NCBI RefSeq assembly: GCF_006782915.1
Contig: NZ_VCNP01000010.1
Span: 372,001-436,000 of the forward strand
Reading direction: 5' to 3'
Source: Streptomyces calvus
GTDB lineage: Bacteria; Actinomycetota; Actinomycetes; Streptomycetales; Streptomycetaceae
DNA length: 64,000 bases
In this document: positions 28,872 to 37,009 of the stretch, piece by piece
Numbering within the stretch: position 1 is the stretch's first letter
How the letters are laid out: each line of letters opens with the position of its first letter
Made by a program: the position numbers and the translations under genes
The notes under the pieces: model-generated
What the model was told of the DNA's origin: nothing
The model's database searches: none
What the model saw: only the letters and a program-made list of their open reading frames with translations

Positions 28872-29338
28872 GAGAGGTCTCCGACGGCGTCGGCGTAGTA
28901 GACGGACTCCTGGACGTGGTGGGCGAGTTCGCGGAAGGTCCAGCCCTCGCCGGGCGAGTGGTCGAGCTGGTCGTCGGTGAGCGCGTCGAGCCGGGCGGCC
29001 CAGATCCCGGCGAGGCGGGTGAGGCGGCTGCGGGCCTCGTCGAGGTCCTCGGGCGTGAACGGGGCGAGGTCGGCCTCGGTGGTGATCAGGGAGGCGTGCC
29101 AGTGGTCGGGCTGCGGGTCCCGGCCGGCGAGGCGGGCCTCCAGCTCCGCGAGGTGGTCGACGAGGTGGTCGGCGACGCGGCGGATCGCCTTGTGCGGGGT
29201 GTGGACGCGGCCGTCGAGGTGGACCGGTTCGCCGTCCCAGCGGGTCCAGGTGGCGGCCAGGGCGAGGACGTGCTCGACCATGCCGGTGACGGCGGCGGAA
29301 GGGGTGACGGGGACGGAGGTCTGCGTGCTCTCGGTCAT
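28868..29338 (-). CDS. DinB-like four-helix protein
   Basis: 156 residues. Histidines fall in the helices as in DinB/YfiT metal-binding four-helix bundles: ADHLVDHLAELE near the middle and EGWTFRELAHHVQESVYYAD at the end (the typical final H-x3-H helix). The family includes thiol-dependent transferases that use mycothiol or bacillithiol. The ATG at 29338 starts a likely two-gene operon with the PEP-mutase-like gene, through a 4-bp overlap. Confidence 0.75.
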   Translation of the reverse strand: MTESTQTSVPVTPSAAVTGMVEHVLALAATWTRWDGEPVHLDGRVHTPHKAIRRVADHLVDHLAELEARLAGRDPQPDHWHASLITTEADLAPFTPEDLDEARSRLTRLAGIWAARLDALTDDQLDHSPGEGWTFRELAHHVQESVYYADAVGDLS

Positions 29339-29478
29339 GCGGCCACGCTAGAAGCGGGACGCTTCGGTACCGGCCGAACCGTCCGTGCCGGCGGCGCGCG
29401 GGGCTCCCGGACGTCCCGGCCGCCTCCGTACGTCACCGGTGTGTCCGTGTGTCCGTGCCTGCGGGTGGGCGGCATGGA

Positions 29479-29514
29479 CCTGGGGCGCCCCGGTTCCGGT
29501 CGGAGCGCCCCAGG
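29479..29514 (-). terminator. Hairpin terminator of the GH43/esterase operon
   Basis: A perfect 10-bp stem, CCTGGGGCGC (29479-29488) with GCGCCCCAGG (29505-29514), begins 4 bp after the stop codon of the last gene of the operon (29518). Confidence 0.65.
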
Positions 29515-29517
29515 GGT

Positions 29518-30630
29518 TCATCCCACCCTGACTTGACCCTCGGGCACCAGATGCAGGTCGACCAGTGCCTCGCGGACCAGGTTCGCGTACACGGTGGCGC
29601 CGTGCACGGAGGTGTGCGTGTTGTCCCGTTTCTCGTCGTAGAGGTAGAGCGCCTTGGAACCCTCCGCTCCGAGTGCCTCCACCACCTCCTTGGTGCGCGC
29701 CGTCAGGTCGATGAGCGGCACGTCCTCGTCGGCGGCCACCCGGCGGACGACGGCCGGATGGTCGACTCCGAGCCCGTTGACCAGGAGCGCGGTGGGGTTG
29801 TTCAGGGTGCCGTCGGCGCTGAACCAGCGGCGCACGATCGGGGTCACGAGAACCGGGCGCCCGCCCTGTTCCTGTGCCTCGGCCACCAGGCGTTCGAGGT
29901 TGGCCCGGTAGGTCGCCTCGTCGGTCGTCTTGTCGTTGTGGGCGAGTTGGATCAGGACGAGGTCGCCGCGCCGGATCAGCGGCCTGACGGTGTCCCACAG
30001 GAGCGGGTTCCCGAGAAAGCTGACCGTACTCTCCCCGGAATCGGCGTAGTTGGCGACGGACAGCCCCTTGCGCAGGTACTGGGGCAGTTGCTGGCCCCAG
30101 CCGGAGTACGGGGCGCCGGGCTGGTCGCAGACCGTGGAGTCGCCGACCAGGAGGATCTGCCGGTGGTGCCGTGCCGGGGTGACGCGGATGTCGGCGAGGG
30201 CGGGTGCGGATCCGCCGACGGTGAGGTCGAGTCCCGGTGTGCCCTCGGCGCCGAGCGGTTCGCCCTCGGGCGTGCGGACGTTCACGGTGAAGGCGCGCAC
30301 GACCCGCTCCCCGGCGGGTGCGGCGGTCTCCGGGAGCAGGGCGCGCCGGGTCTCGCCGGTGACGGCGGTGCTGGAGGCCCGCTCACCGCCGAGGGTGACC
30401 CGCACGTCGTAGGTGCCGGGCGGCAGGTCGAAGTGGCAGGCGGTGGCGGTGCAGTTCTCGATGCCGGGAGCGGGACTGCCGGATCCTGCGGGCTGCTGGG
30501 CCTGGGCGGGTACGGCCGTCAGGCCGATGCCGAGCGCCAGGGCCGCCGTGACGGCGGCCCGGCCGGTCGCCCGTCCGGCCGGCCCGGGTCTGCCGGGTCT
30601 GCCGGGTCTGCCGGGTCTGCCGAGTCTCAT
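29518..30630 (-). CDS. Secreted SGNH/GDSL esterase (rhamnogalacturonan acetylesterase-like)
   Basis: 370 residues. The start overlaps the upstream GH43 stop (ATGA). The first residues are a Gly-Arg-Pro repeat encoded by five 9-bp units (30584-30628), followed by a signal peptide ending VPAQAQ. A beta-sandwich of about 100 residues precedes the catalytic domain: block I ILLVGDSTVCDQ (Ser), an oxyanion glycine, IQLAHNDK (Asn), and the final DNTHTSVHGA (Asp...His). This is the rhamnogalacturonan-acetylesterase-type SGNH layout, which removes acetyl groups from pectin-type polysaccharide. It is the last gene of a three-gene operon and acts outside the cell. Confidence 0.85.
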   Translation of the reverse strand: MRLGRPGRPGRPGRPGPAGRATGRAAVTAALALGIGLTAVPAQAQQPAGSGSPAPGIENCTATACHFDLPPGTYDVRVTLGGERASSTAVTGETRRALLPETAAPAGERVVRAFTVNVRTPEGEPLGAEGTPGLDLTVGGSAPALADIRVTPARHHRQILLVGDSTVCDQPGAPYSGWGQQLPQYLRKGLSVANYADSGESTVSFLGNPLLWDTVRPLIRRGDLVLIQLAHNDKTTDEATYRANLERLVAEAQEQGGRPVLVTPIVRRWFSADGTLNNPTALLVNGLGVDHPAVVRRVAADEDVPLIDLTARTKEVVEALGAEGSKALYLYDEKRDNTHTSVHGATVYANLVREALVDLHLVPEGQVRVG

Positions 30631-32039
30631 GTTCCGCGTGTCCACTGCTGGTTCGTCCCTCCGTTGCAGGTGTACGTGATCAGTGCCGCCGAGTTGGTGG
30701 TGGCGCCGCCGGACACGTCCAGGCACTCGCCGGTCGCGCGGGACACGAGCGTCACGTACGAGCCGCTGGTGCCGAGCGTCCACTGCTGGGCGGCGGAGGA
30801 GGCGGAGCAGTTCTCCTGGGTGACCGTGCTCGCGTTCTCCGTCAGGCACAGGGAGCTGTGCCGGGTGACGAGCTGGTGGTGGCCGCCGCCGACCGGCTTG
30901 AACCAGAACCTCTGGTTGCCGCCGCCGTTGCAGTCGTACTGCTTGAGCTGCGCGCCCTGCCACAGCGACTGGCTGGTGACGTCCGCGCACCGGCCGCTGT
31001 GCCGCGCGGTCAGCGTGTGGTACGTGGCGGAGGTACCGCTGATCGTGCCGGCGGCCGTGTCGACGGTGATCTCCGGGGACCAGGACATGGACATCGAGGT
31101 GGCGGACGGGAAGGTCAGCGGCAGCCACACGTACCGGGAGTCGTTGACTCTCCCGCCGAAGGAGTTGCCCCAGCGGTCGCCGAGGTACAGGTACGAGGTG
31201 CCGGAGGAGCCCTGCACCGGCAGGACGAACGCGGTCTGCGAGCCGAACGCGGTCGCGTCGCCGACGTTGCGCATCGCCGACCAGGGTCCGGAGAGGCTGG
31301 TGGCGGTGGCGTACTGCTGCTGGTTGGGGTTCCAGCCGGTGGCGCCCGACGTCAGCATGAAGTAGACGCCGTTCCGCTTGAACAGGGCCGGTGCCTCGCG
31401 GTGGCCGCCGGGCCAGGGGTTGGCGACGAGGCTCGCGATGCCGGTGTAGTCGGCGGTGAGCCGGTAGATGTGCAGGTCGTAGTTCTCGCGGGCGGCGGAG
31501 ACCATGTATCCGGCGCCGTCGGTGTCCGTGAAGACGGTGATGTCGCGGGACATGTGCTGTCCGAGCGGCCGGAAGCTGCCCCGCCAGGTGTAGTCGCCGT
31601 CCACGGTGTCGGAGACGGCGACGGCGGCGCGGGCCTCGCTGTAGTCGCTGCCGTTCTCCTTGTGCATCCACATCACGAACCGGCCGGTGGACGCGTTGTA
31701 CATGACCTTGGGCCGCTCGATGTTGGCGGTGGCCAGCTCCGGGTGGCTCGCCTCGGTCAGGACCTGGTTGCGGAACTCCCAGTTCTTCAGGTCGGTGGAG
31801 CGGTAGGCGTCCACGGAGCGGAAGGTGTTGTCGGCGTTGCGGTGCTCGCCGAACCAGTAGTAGTAGGCGCCGACCTTGAGCACGCCGCCGCCGTGGGCGT
31901 GCACGGGGCTGCCCGAACCGTCGGTGAACTGCGTGCCGTTGGCGATGGTCTGCGGCGCGGCCTGCGCGGGTCCGGCGGTGACGACGGCACCGGCGAGTGC
32001 GAGGCAGAGGGCGAGCAGTACGGCGTACGCACGTCTCAT
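30627..32039 (-). CDS. Secreted GH43 enzyme (exo-beta-1,3-galactanase-like) with ricin-type lectin domain
   Basis: 470 residues. A Sec signal peptide ends GPAQAAP. The GH43 five-blade propeller covers about residues 35-330 (VHAHGGGVLKVGAYYYWFGEHR, ATANIERPKVMYNASTGRFVMWMHKEN, GHREAPALFKRNGVYFM). These motifs resemble the 1,3Gal43A subgroup (GH43_24), which trims beta-1,3-galactan from arabinogalactan. A C-terminal ricin/CBM13 beta-trefoil follows (about 340-470; three repeats with Q-x-W endings: NQRFWFK, AQQWTLG, NQQWTRG). The gene starts 1 bp after the preceding GH43 gene ends. Exact specificity is inferred from motif likeness only. Confidence 0.85.
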   Translation of the reverse strand: MRRAYAVLLALCLALAGAVVTAGPAQAAPQTIANGTQFTDGSGSPVHAHGGGVLKVGAYYYWFGEHRNADNTFRSVDAYRSTDLKNWEFRNQVLTEASHPELATANIERPKVMYNASTGRFVMWMHKENGSDYSEARAAVAVSDTVDGDYTWRGSFRPLGQHMSRDITVFTDTDGAGYMVSAARENYDLHIYRLTADYTGIASLVANPWPGGHREAPALFKRNGVYFMLTSGATGWNPNQQQYATATSLSGPWSAMRNVGDATAFGSQTAFVLPVQGSSGTSYLYLGDRWGNSFGGRVNDSRYVWLPLTFPSATSMSMSWSPEITVDTAAGTISGTSATYHTLTARHSGRCADVTSQSLWQGAQLKQYDCNGGGNQRFWFKPVGGGHHQLVTRHSSLCLTENASTVTQENCSASSAAQQWTLGTSGSYVTLVSRATGECLDVSGGATTNSAALITYTCNGGTNQQWTRGT

Positions 32040-32040
32040 G

Positions 32041-33138
32041 TCACGCCCCCTGCCCCGTCGGGCCGTCGGCCACGGGCACGCCGAAGTCGGGGCTGCCGTC
32101 CGGCTTCCAGCGGAGCGGCTGGACGCGGGTGTGCCGGTTGGGGTCGTTGAGCGGGTCGCCGTCGATCTCCTTGTACTGGCGGGCGTGGTAGACGAGGACG
32201 TCGGTGCGGCCGTCCTCGGCGACGGTGAAGCAGTTGTGCCCGGGACCGTACTGCTCGGTCGTGTCGTTGCTGGTGAAGACGGGGACGGGTGACTTGGCCC
32301 AGCTGGCCGGGTCCATCAGGTCGCTGTCCTCGTCGGCGGTCAGCAGGCCCATGCAGTAGTTGTGGTCGGTGGCGCTGGCCGAGTAGGTCATGAACAGCCG
32401 CCCGTTGCGGTGCAGCACGTACGGGCCCTCGTTGACCGCGAAGCCGATGCGCTCCCAGTCGTACTCGGGTGTGGTGAGCCGCACTTGAGGCCCTGTGAGC
32501 GTCCAGGGACTGGCCATCTCGGAGAGCCAGATGGCGGTGTTGTTGTCCATGCCGGGTTCGTGCTGGGCCCAGGCGAGGTAGCGGGTGCCGCGGTGGGCGA
32601 AGGTGGTGGCGTCCAGGGAGAAGGTCTCCCAGGCGGTCTTGATCTGCCCCTTCTCGACCCAGGTGCCGCGGAACGGGTCGGCGTGGGAGTTCGCCAGCAC
32701 CCAGATGCGGATCGCCCACACGTCCTCGGCGGGCGCGGCGGCGAAGTAGATGTACCAGGTGCCGTCGACGCGGTGCATCTCCGGCGCCCAGATGTGGGCG
32801 CCCATGTCGCCGGTGGGGTGGGCCCGCCAGATCACGGACTCGGCGGCGGCGCCCAGGCCGTTCAGGGTGCGGGAGCGGCGCAGGACGATCCGGTCGTACT
32901 CGGGGGCGGTGGCGGTGAAGTAGTAGAAGCCGTCGGTGTGGCGGGTGATGTGCGGGTCGGCGCGGTTGCGGACGAGCGGGTTCACGTAGGGGGCTGCCTT
33001 CGGACGTCCGGCGGGAGCGGTGGCGTGGGCCGCGACGGGGGTGGCGGCGGCCAGGGCGCCCGCGGCGAGGGCGCCCTTCAGCAGGAGTCGGCGGGCGGGC
33101 GGCGCGGGCTGGTCGGGCAGGTCGGCGGCGCGGCTCAT
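32041..33138 (-). CDS. Tat-like exported GH43 arabinofuranosidase-type enzyme
   Basis: 365 residues. The N-terminus has ARRLLLKGALAAGALAAA, a twin-arginine-like signal, ending near AHATA. The GH43 propeller begins NPLVRNRADPHITRHTDGFYYFTAT, with the catalytic base Asp in ADPH. It continues with HIWAPEMHRVDGTWYIYFAA and ends with the acid in NEGPYVLHRNGRLFMTYS. The first motif resembles GH43_26 exo-alpha-1,5-L-arabinofuranosidases. It is the first gene of a three-gene operon; AGAGG stands 8 bp before the ATG. With the galactanase-like enzyme and esterase it would strip arabinose side chains from arabinogalactan or pectin. Confidence 0.85.
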   Translation of the reverse strand: MSRAADLPDQPAPPARRLLLKGALAAGALAAATPVAAHATAPAGRPKAAPYVNPLVRNRADPHITRHTDGFYYFTATAPEYDRIVLRRSRTLNGLGAAAESVIWRAHPTGDMGAHIWAPEMHRVDGTWYIYFAAAPAEDVWAIRIWVLANSHADPFRGTWVEKGQIKTAWETFSLDATTFAHRGTRYLAWAQHEPGMDNNTAIWLSEMASPWTLTGPQVRLTTPEYDWERIGFAVNEGPYVLHRNGRLFMTYSASATDHNYCMGLLTADEDSDLMDPASWAKSPVPVFTSNDTTEQYGPGHNCFTVAEDGRTDVLVYHARQYKEIDGDPLNDPNRHTRVQPLRWKPDGSPDFGVPVADGPTGQGA

Positions 33139-33172
33139 GCGGTCTGCCTCTCGTGGGGTCACCTGATCGATC

Positions 33173-33203
33173 GTTCGTGATGTCGAACGTCATCTGACAT
33201 GAC
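33173..33203. promoter_or_regulatory. Candidate operator of the GH43 operon
   Basis: Two adjacent dyads, GTTCG-N6-CGAAC (33173-33188) and GTCAT-N5-ATGAC (33189-33203), lie 35-65 bp upstream of the first GH43 start, with further GAACG half-sites beside them. This is a likely repressor or activator site; no regulator gene is adjacent. Confidence 0.4.
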
Positions 33204-33269
33204 GAACGCCGAAAAGGTAAGGGTGCGTCACGGGCAGGTCAACGGGTACGACGGGACGAAGAAGGCCGC

Positions 33270-34103
33270 CTACGCGGGCACCGGCGTGAAACCGTCCATG
33301 CGGTCCCCTTCCGGCTGGACCACGCCGTACGTGCTCTCCGGGACCGCGTTCCAGGCGCCGGGCAGGTTGCCCAGCGGCTCGGACACGATCAGGCGGGCCT
33401 CGTCGGACATCTCCCGCAGGAACTCCAGGTCCGGGTGGAGCGAACGCAGCGTCTCCACGCGGGTGCTGTAGAACAGCGAGCGCGAGGCCCGCTGGCTGGA
33501 GTAGCGGAACGCCCACAGCCGCTGCCCGTCCGTCACCGCGACCGTCATCTGCAGCGGGAACTCGATGCCGTGCTCGTGCCCGACCCGCTCGACCAGTCCC
33601 GCCATCCGCGCCACCGCCTCCGGCGGGTCCTCCTCCAGTCCGAAGGTGAGCGCCAGGTAGAACATCAGCTCCGAGTCCGTGGAGCCCTCGATGGCGAGGT
33701 ACAGCTCCGGGTCGACGGCGAGGGCGAGTTCGCGCCGGACGCGGTGGAACTCCGCGATCGCGCCGTTGTGCATCCACATCCAGCGGCCGTGCCGGAACGG
33801 ATGGCAGTTGGTCTGCTGCACGGACGTCCCCGTCGAGGCGCGGATGTGCGCGAAGAACAGCGACGACCGGACGTGCCCGGCGATCTCCTGGAGGTTGCGG
33901 TTGCTCCACGCCGGACCGATGTCCCGGACCACCGCCGGGGTGATGGTGTGGGTGCCGTACCAGCCGAGGCCGAATCCGTCGCCGTTGGTCGTCTCGACGC
34001 CCATTTTGGCGTGCAGGCTCTGGTCGATCAGTGAGTGCGCCGGCTTGTACAGGATGCCGTCGAGCAGGATGGGGGCACCCGAGTAGGCGAGCCAACGGCA
34101 CAT
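33270..34103 (-). CDS. Class II glutamine amidotransferase (YafJ/EgtC-like)
   Basis: 277 residues. The N-terminal nucleophile cysteine is C2 (MCRWLAYSG), exposed once Met1 is removed, as in Ntn amidotransferases. Further motifs are NGDGFGLGWYG, FFAHIRASTGTSVQQTNCHPF, WMWMHNGAI and EGSTDSELMFYLAL, all typical of the YafJ/EgtC/DUG3 group that hydrolyses gamma-glutamyl bonds. Ergothioneine genes (egtA, B, D) are not nearby, so EgtC is not a safe name. It is divergent from mmuM, 116 bp apart. Confidence 0.88.
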   Translation of the reverse strand: MCRWLAYSGAPILLDGILYKPAHSLIDQSLHAKMGVETTNGDGFGLGWYGTHTITPAVVRDIGPAWSNRNLQEIAGHVRSSLFFAHIRASTGTSVQQTNCHPFRHGRWMWMHNGAIAEFHRVRRELALAVDPELYLAIEGSTDSELMFYLALTFGLEEDPPEAVARMAGLVERVGHEHGIEFPLQMTVAVTDGQRLWAFRYSSQRASRSLFYSTRVETLRSLHPDLEFLREMSDEARLIVSEPLGNLPGAWNAVPESTYGVVQPEGDRMDGFTPVPA

Positions 34104-34219
34104 GGTCCACCGCCTTCCGGCGCGGGTCGTCTCCTTCCCCGGTCCCCTTCAGGATCCCAGCCCTCCCTCACGGGCGCGCGCTGTGCCGCGGGGCACCGGC
34201 CTCGACTACCGTCGGCGAC

Positions 34220-35155
34220 ATGAGCACCTCCCCGTCCCTCGCCGAACGCACCTCCCCGTCCCTCGCCGACGCCCTGGCCGCCGGCACCGTCGTCCTCGAC
34301 GGCGGCATGTCCAACCAGCTCGCGGCGGCCGGGCACGACCTGAGCGACGAGCTGTGGTCGGCGCGACTGCTCGCCGAGGACCCCGAGGCGGTGACCGGGG
34401 CGCACCTCGCGTACTTCACGGCGGGCGCGGACGTGGCGATCACCGCCAGTTACCAGGCGACGTTCGAGGGCTTCGCGCGGCGCGGCATCGGCCGCACGGA
34501 GGCCGCCGGACTGCTCACGCTGAGTGTCGACCGCGCCCGCGAGGCGGCCCGGCGCGCCCGGGCGTCCCGCCCGCTGTGGGTGGCGGCCTCCGTCGGCCCG
34601 TACGGCGCGATGCTCGCGGACGGCTCCGAGTACCGCGGCCGGTACGGGCTCACCGTCTCCGAGCTGGAACGCTTCCACCGCCCCCGCATGGAGGCCCTGG
34701 CCGCCGCGGGACCCGACGTCCTGGCCCTGGAGACGGTCCCCGACACGGACGAGGCGCAGGCCCTGCTGCGCGCGCTGCGCGGCCTGGGCGTACCGGCCTG
34801 GCTGTCGTACTCGGTGGCCGGCGACCGCACCCGCGCCGGCCAGCCGCTGGAGGAGGCGTTCGCGCAGGCCGCGCGGGCGGACGAGGTGATCGCGGTCGGC
34901 GTGAACTGCTGCACCCCCGAGGACGCCGACCACGCCGTCGCCCTCGCCGCCCGCACCACCGGCAAACCGGTCGTGGTCTACCCCAACAGCGGCGAGACCT
35001 GGGACGCCGGCGCACGGGACTGGACCGGCCGGCCGACCTTCACCACCGAGCGGGTGACGGGCTGGCGGGAGTCGGGGGCACGGCTGATCGGGGGCTGCTG
35101 CCGGGTGGGACCGGAGACGATCGCGTCGATCGCGCGGACACTGCGGTCGTCGTAG
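34220..35155 (+). CDS. mmuM: Homocysteine S-methyltransferase
   Basis: 311 residues, the normal size for MmuM. The barrel starts at VVLDGGMSNQL. The zinc ligands are GVNCC (C230) and GGCC (C293, C294) near the end. A substrate strand ASYQATFEGF and ETVPD are also present. It transfers a methyl group from S-methylmethionine (or S-adenosylmethionine) to homocysteine to give methionine, without cobalamin or folate. The ATG at 34220 is chosen because the DGGM motif starts a normal distance after it. Its last 116 bp overlap, in antisense, the 3' part of the ATPase gene at 35040. Confidence 0.88.
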   Translation: MSTSPSLAERTSPSLADALAAGTVVLDGGMSNQLAAAGHDLSDELWSARLLAEDPEAVTGAHLAYFTAGADVAITASYQATFEGFARRGIGRTEAAGLLTLSVDRAREAARRARASRPLWVAASVGPYGAMLADGSEYRGRYGLTVSELERFHRPRMEALAAAGPDVLALETVPDTDEAQALLRALRGLGVPAWLSYSVAGDRTRAGQPLEEAFAQAARADEVIAVGVNCCTPEDADHAVALAARTTGKPVVVYPNSGETWDAGARDWTGRPTFTTERVTGWRESGARLIGGCCRVGPETIASIARTLRSS

Positions 35156-35567
35156 CGAACTCGCACCAGACGACCTTGCCCGGCACCCGCTCCCCCACAC
35201 CCCACGCGTCGGCCAGCCCGGCCACCAGCAACAACCCGCGCCCGCTCTCCCCGCAGTCGTCCTCCGGCGACGGCGGGGACACGGCGGGCACACCACGTCC
35301 GCTGTCGTGCACCTCGACGCGCACGCAGTCCGTGTACGGCAGCAGCCTCAGCAGAAAGCCCCGGCCGGGCGGTACGCCGTGCAGCAGGGCGTTGGTCGCC
35401 AGTTCACTGACGCACAGCAGCACATCGTGCGTGCGCCCGCACACGCCCCACTCCTCCAGCACCCGCCGCGCGAACGCCCGCGCACCGGGCACGGACCGGC
35501 GCTCACGACGGAAGAAACGCTCACGTGGGCACGGGACTTGAGGCAAGGGTGAAGTTTCCTGATTCAC
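35040..35567 (-). CDS. Anti-sigma-like ATP-binding protein of a whiJ/abaA-type triad
   Basis: About 175 residues. HATPase_c motifs: VSELATNALLHG (N box), VRVEVHDSGRG (G1) and GESGRGLLLVAGLADAWGV (G2), then KVVWCEF. The domain proper ends by about 35150. The frame then continues about 35 residues antisense to the mmuM 3' end as a Ser/Pro/Arg tail, which may be an accidental read-through after loss of a stop. GTG 35567 is chosen; GTG 35594 is an alternative, and neither has a good ribosome site. It is divergent from the HTH-DUF5753 gene and, with it and DUF397, makes the triad known around whiJ and abaA in Streptomyces development. Confidence 0.72.
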   Translation of the reverse strand: MNQETSPLPQVPCPRERFFRRERRSVPGARAFARRVLEEWGVCGRTHDVLLCVSELATNALLHGVPPGRGFLLRLLPYTDCVRVEVHDSGRGVPAVSPPSPEDDCGESGRGLLLVAGLADAWGVGERVPGKVVWCEFATTTAVSARSTRSSPVPPGSSPRSAVPPTPASPSPARW

Positions 35568-35606
35568 GGGACGAGAATCACGCTCCGTGGCCACGATGGA
35601 ACAGTC

Positions 35607-35641
35607 CGCGCAGCCGTACGGCTGGACCGTACGGCTGCGCG
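35607..35641. promoter_or_regulatory. 35-bp palindrome between the triad's divergent genes
   Basis: Perfect 15-bp arms (35607-35621 with 35627-35641) containing CAGCCGTACGGC-type halves around a CTGGA loop. It lies upstream of both the ATPase gene and the HTH-DUF5753 gene, about 40 bp from each start, the position of an operator for the HTH protein. A transcript hairpin is the alternative reading. Confidence 0.6.
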
Positions 35642-35679
35642 ACGGCACGCGTACGCGCGCGGGTGGGGAGTTCTGCCTC

Positions 35680-36501
35680 ATGGGCAACACCACGACACGG
35701 AGAAACGCCTCGGCGATGAAGATGGTGGGCGCCCTGCTCGCCCTGTACCGCCAGGCCGCCGGCCACACACAGAGGTCACTGGGCGAACGGTTCGTCATCA
35801 GCGAGCAGCAGATCGCGTCGATCGAACAGGGCAGACGCCCACTGAAGCCGGACCTCGCCGAGCGCCTGGACGAACTCCTCGGCACCAAGGGCGCGTTGTC
35901 GGTCGCGCTGAGCCGCATGCCGGAGGTGGATCTGGTTCCGCTGTGGGCGGAGGAGTATCTGGATCGGGAGCGGGAGGCCGTTGCCATCTCGTGGTACGAG
36001 GCTCTCGTGGTCCCAGGTTTGCTTCAGACCGAGGCATACGCACGGGCGGTCTTCCAAAGCCGCGTCCCGGTCTATGACGAGGACGGGATCGACCAGTTGG
36101 TGGCGGCGCGCATCGAACGACAGACGATTCTCCAACGCAAGACGCCGCCCACGACCAGCTTCGTCATCTGGGAGGCCGCACTTCGCGACCGCCTGGGAGG
36201 AGAGGGGGTGCACATGGAACAACTGCGGCACCTGCGCTCGTGCGCCGATCTACCTGGCATCGCCTTGCAGATTCTGCCGCTGGGGCGCACCTCGCATGCT
36301 GGTCTCGCCGGCCCCTTCATCCTGCTGGAGACACCTGAGTATCAACGGCTTGGCTACGCCGAAACCCCTCGCGGAAGCCAGCTGATCGCGGATCCCAACG
36401 AGGTGGCGATCCTTACCCAGAAGTATGCGATGCTGCGAACGCAGGCCCTCAACGTGGAGGAGACCAAGGACCTGCTGGACCGACTTCTGGGAGAGCAATG
36501 A
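35680..36501 (+). CDS. HTH (XRE) regulator with DUF5753 domain, WhiJ-like
   Basis: 273 residues from MGNTTTRRNASAMKMVG. An XRE-type HTH lies at about 12-65 (HTQRSLGERFVISEQQIASIEQGRR). The DUF5753 domain follows (about 85-265: VPLWAEEYLDREREA, YEALVVPGLLQTEAYARAVF, IWEAALRDRLGG, ALQILPLG, FILLETPE, QKYAMLRTQAL). These are the standard marks of the WhiJ/AbaA-type regulator family. GGGGAG precedes ATG 35680; an upstream in-frame start would translate the palindrome. Codon use from about 35930 on is less GC-biased than in the neighbours. Its stop overlaps the DUF397 start (ATGA). Confidence 0.88.
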   Translation: MGNTTTRRNASAMKMVGALLALYRQAAGHTQRSLGERFVISEQQIASIEQGRRPLKPDLAERLDELLGTKGALSVALSRMPEVDLVPLWAEEYLDREREAVAISWYEALVVPGLLQTEAYARAVFQSRVPVYDEDGIDQLVAARIERQTILQRKTPPTTSFVIWEAALRDRLGGEGVHMEQLRHLRSCADLPGIALQILPLGRTSHAGLAGPFILLETPEYQRLGYAETPRGSQLIADPNEVAILTQKYAMLRTQALNVEETKDLLDRLLGEQ

Positions 36502-36752
36502 GCGGCACTGCACTTGTGTGGTTCAAGTCAAGCCACAGCAGCGATGAAGGCGGCGCATGCCTCGAAGTCGCCTACACATGGCGCAAGTCCAGCTACAGCG
36601 GTGATGAGGGCGGCGAGTGCCTCGAAGTCGCCACCCACCCCACCGCCATCCACATCCGCGACTCCAAGACCCCGGACGCCCCCTACCTCACCGTCACGCC
36701 GGAGAGCTGGGCGGCCTTCCTGTCCATACCGTCGGCGGGCACCGGGAAGTAG
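36498..36752 (+). CDS. DUF397 small protein with duplicated N-terminal motif
   Basis: 84 residues. The DUF397 core is W-x-K-S-S-Y-S-G-D-E-G-G-E-C-L-E-V-A, followed by IHIRDSKTPDAPYLTVTPESWAAFL. The W-x-K-S-S...C-L-E-V-A block occurs twice in tandem (residues about 8-25 and 28-45); most family members have one copy. DUF397 proteins (BldB relatives in a broad sense) usually pair with a DUF5753 regulator and may act as its antagonist. The 4-bp overlap with the regulator gene shows coupling. Confidence 0.88.
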   Translation: MSGTALVWFKSSHSSDEGGACLEVAYTWRKSSYSGDEGGECLEVATHPTAIHIRDSKTPDAPYLTVTPESWAAFLSIPSAGTGK

Positions 36753-36777
36753 CCTCCGCCGAGGAGGACGCTCGCAC

Positions 36778-36817
36778 GCCCACCGGCGGCGCCCGCCACG
36801 CGAAGCCGCCGGTGGGC
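36778..36817 (+). terminator. Hairpin terminator after the HTH-DUF397 operon
   Basis: A perfect 12-bp stem (36778-36789 with 36806-36817, core CCCACCGGCGG/CCGCCGGTGGG) with a 16-nt loop, starting 26 bp after the DUF397 stop. Confidence 0.7.
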
Positions 36818-37009
36818 AGCCGGTGGAGGCTATCCCGGGGTGGCCGGTTCGTCGTGCAGGGTGGTACATGACGGATACCCGGACCGCCTCACGTCCTGCG
36901 CAGGACCGGCAACTCACCACCCGACGCTCGATCGTCGCGAAGAACACCGGACTCCACGCGATGAAGTTCGCGGCAGGTGTCTGTGGGGAGTCGGCAGGGC
37001 GCGAACCGA

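Noticed and set aside
33270..34103. Ergothioneine gene egtC
   Set aside because: The amidotransferase is of the right family, but egtA, egtB and egtD are absent nearby.
36840..37009. Short plus-strand frame after the DUF397 operon
   Set aside because: No ribosome site or recognisable domain, and it runs into antisense of the monooxygenase gene.
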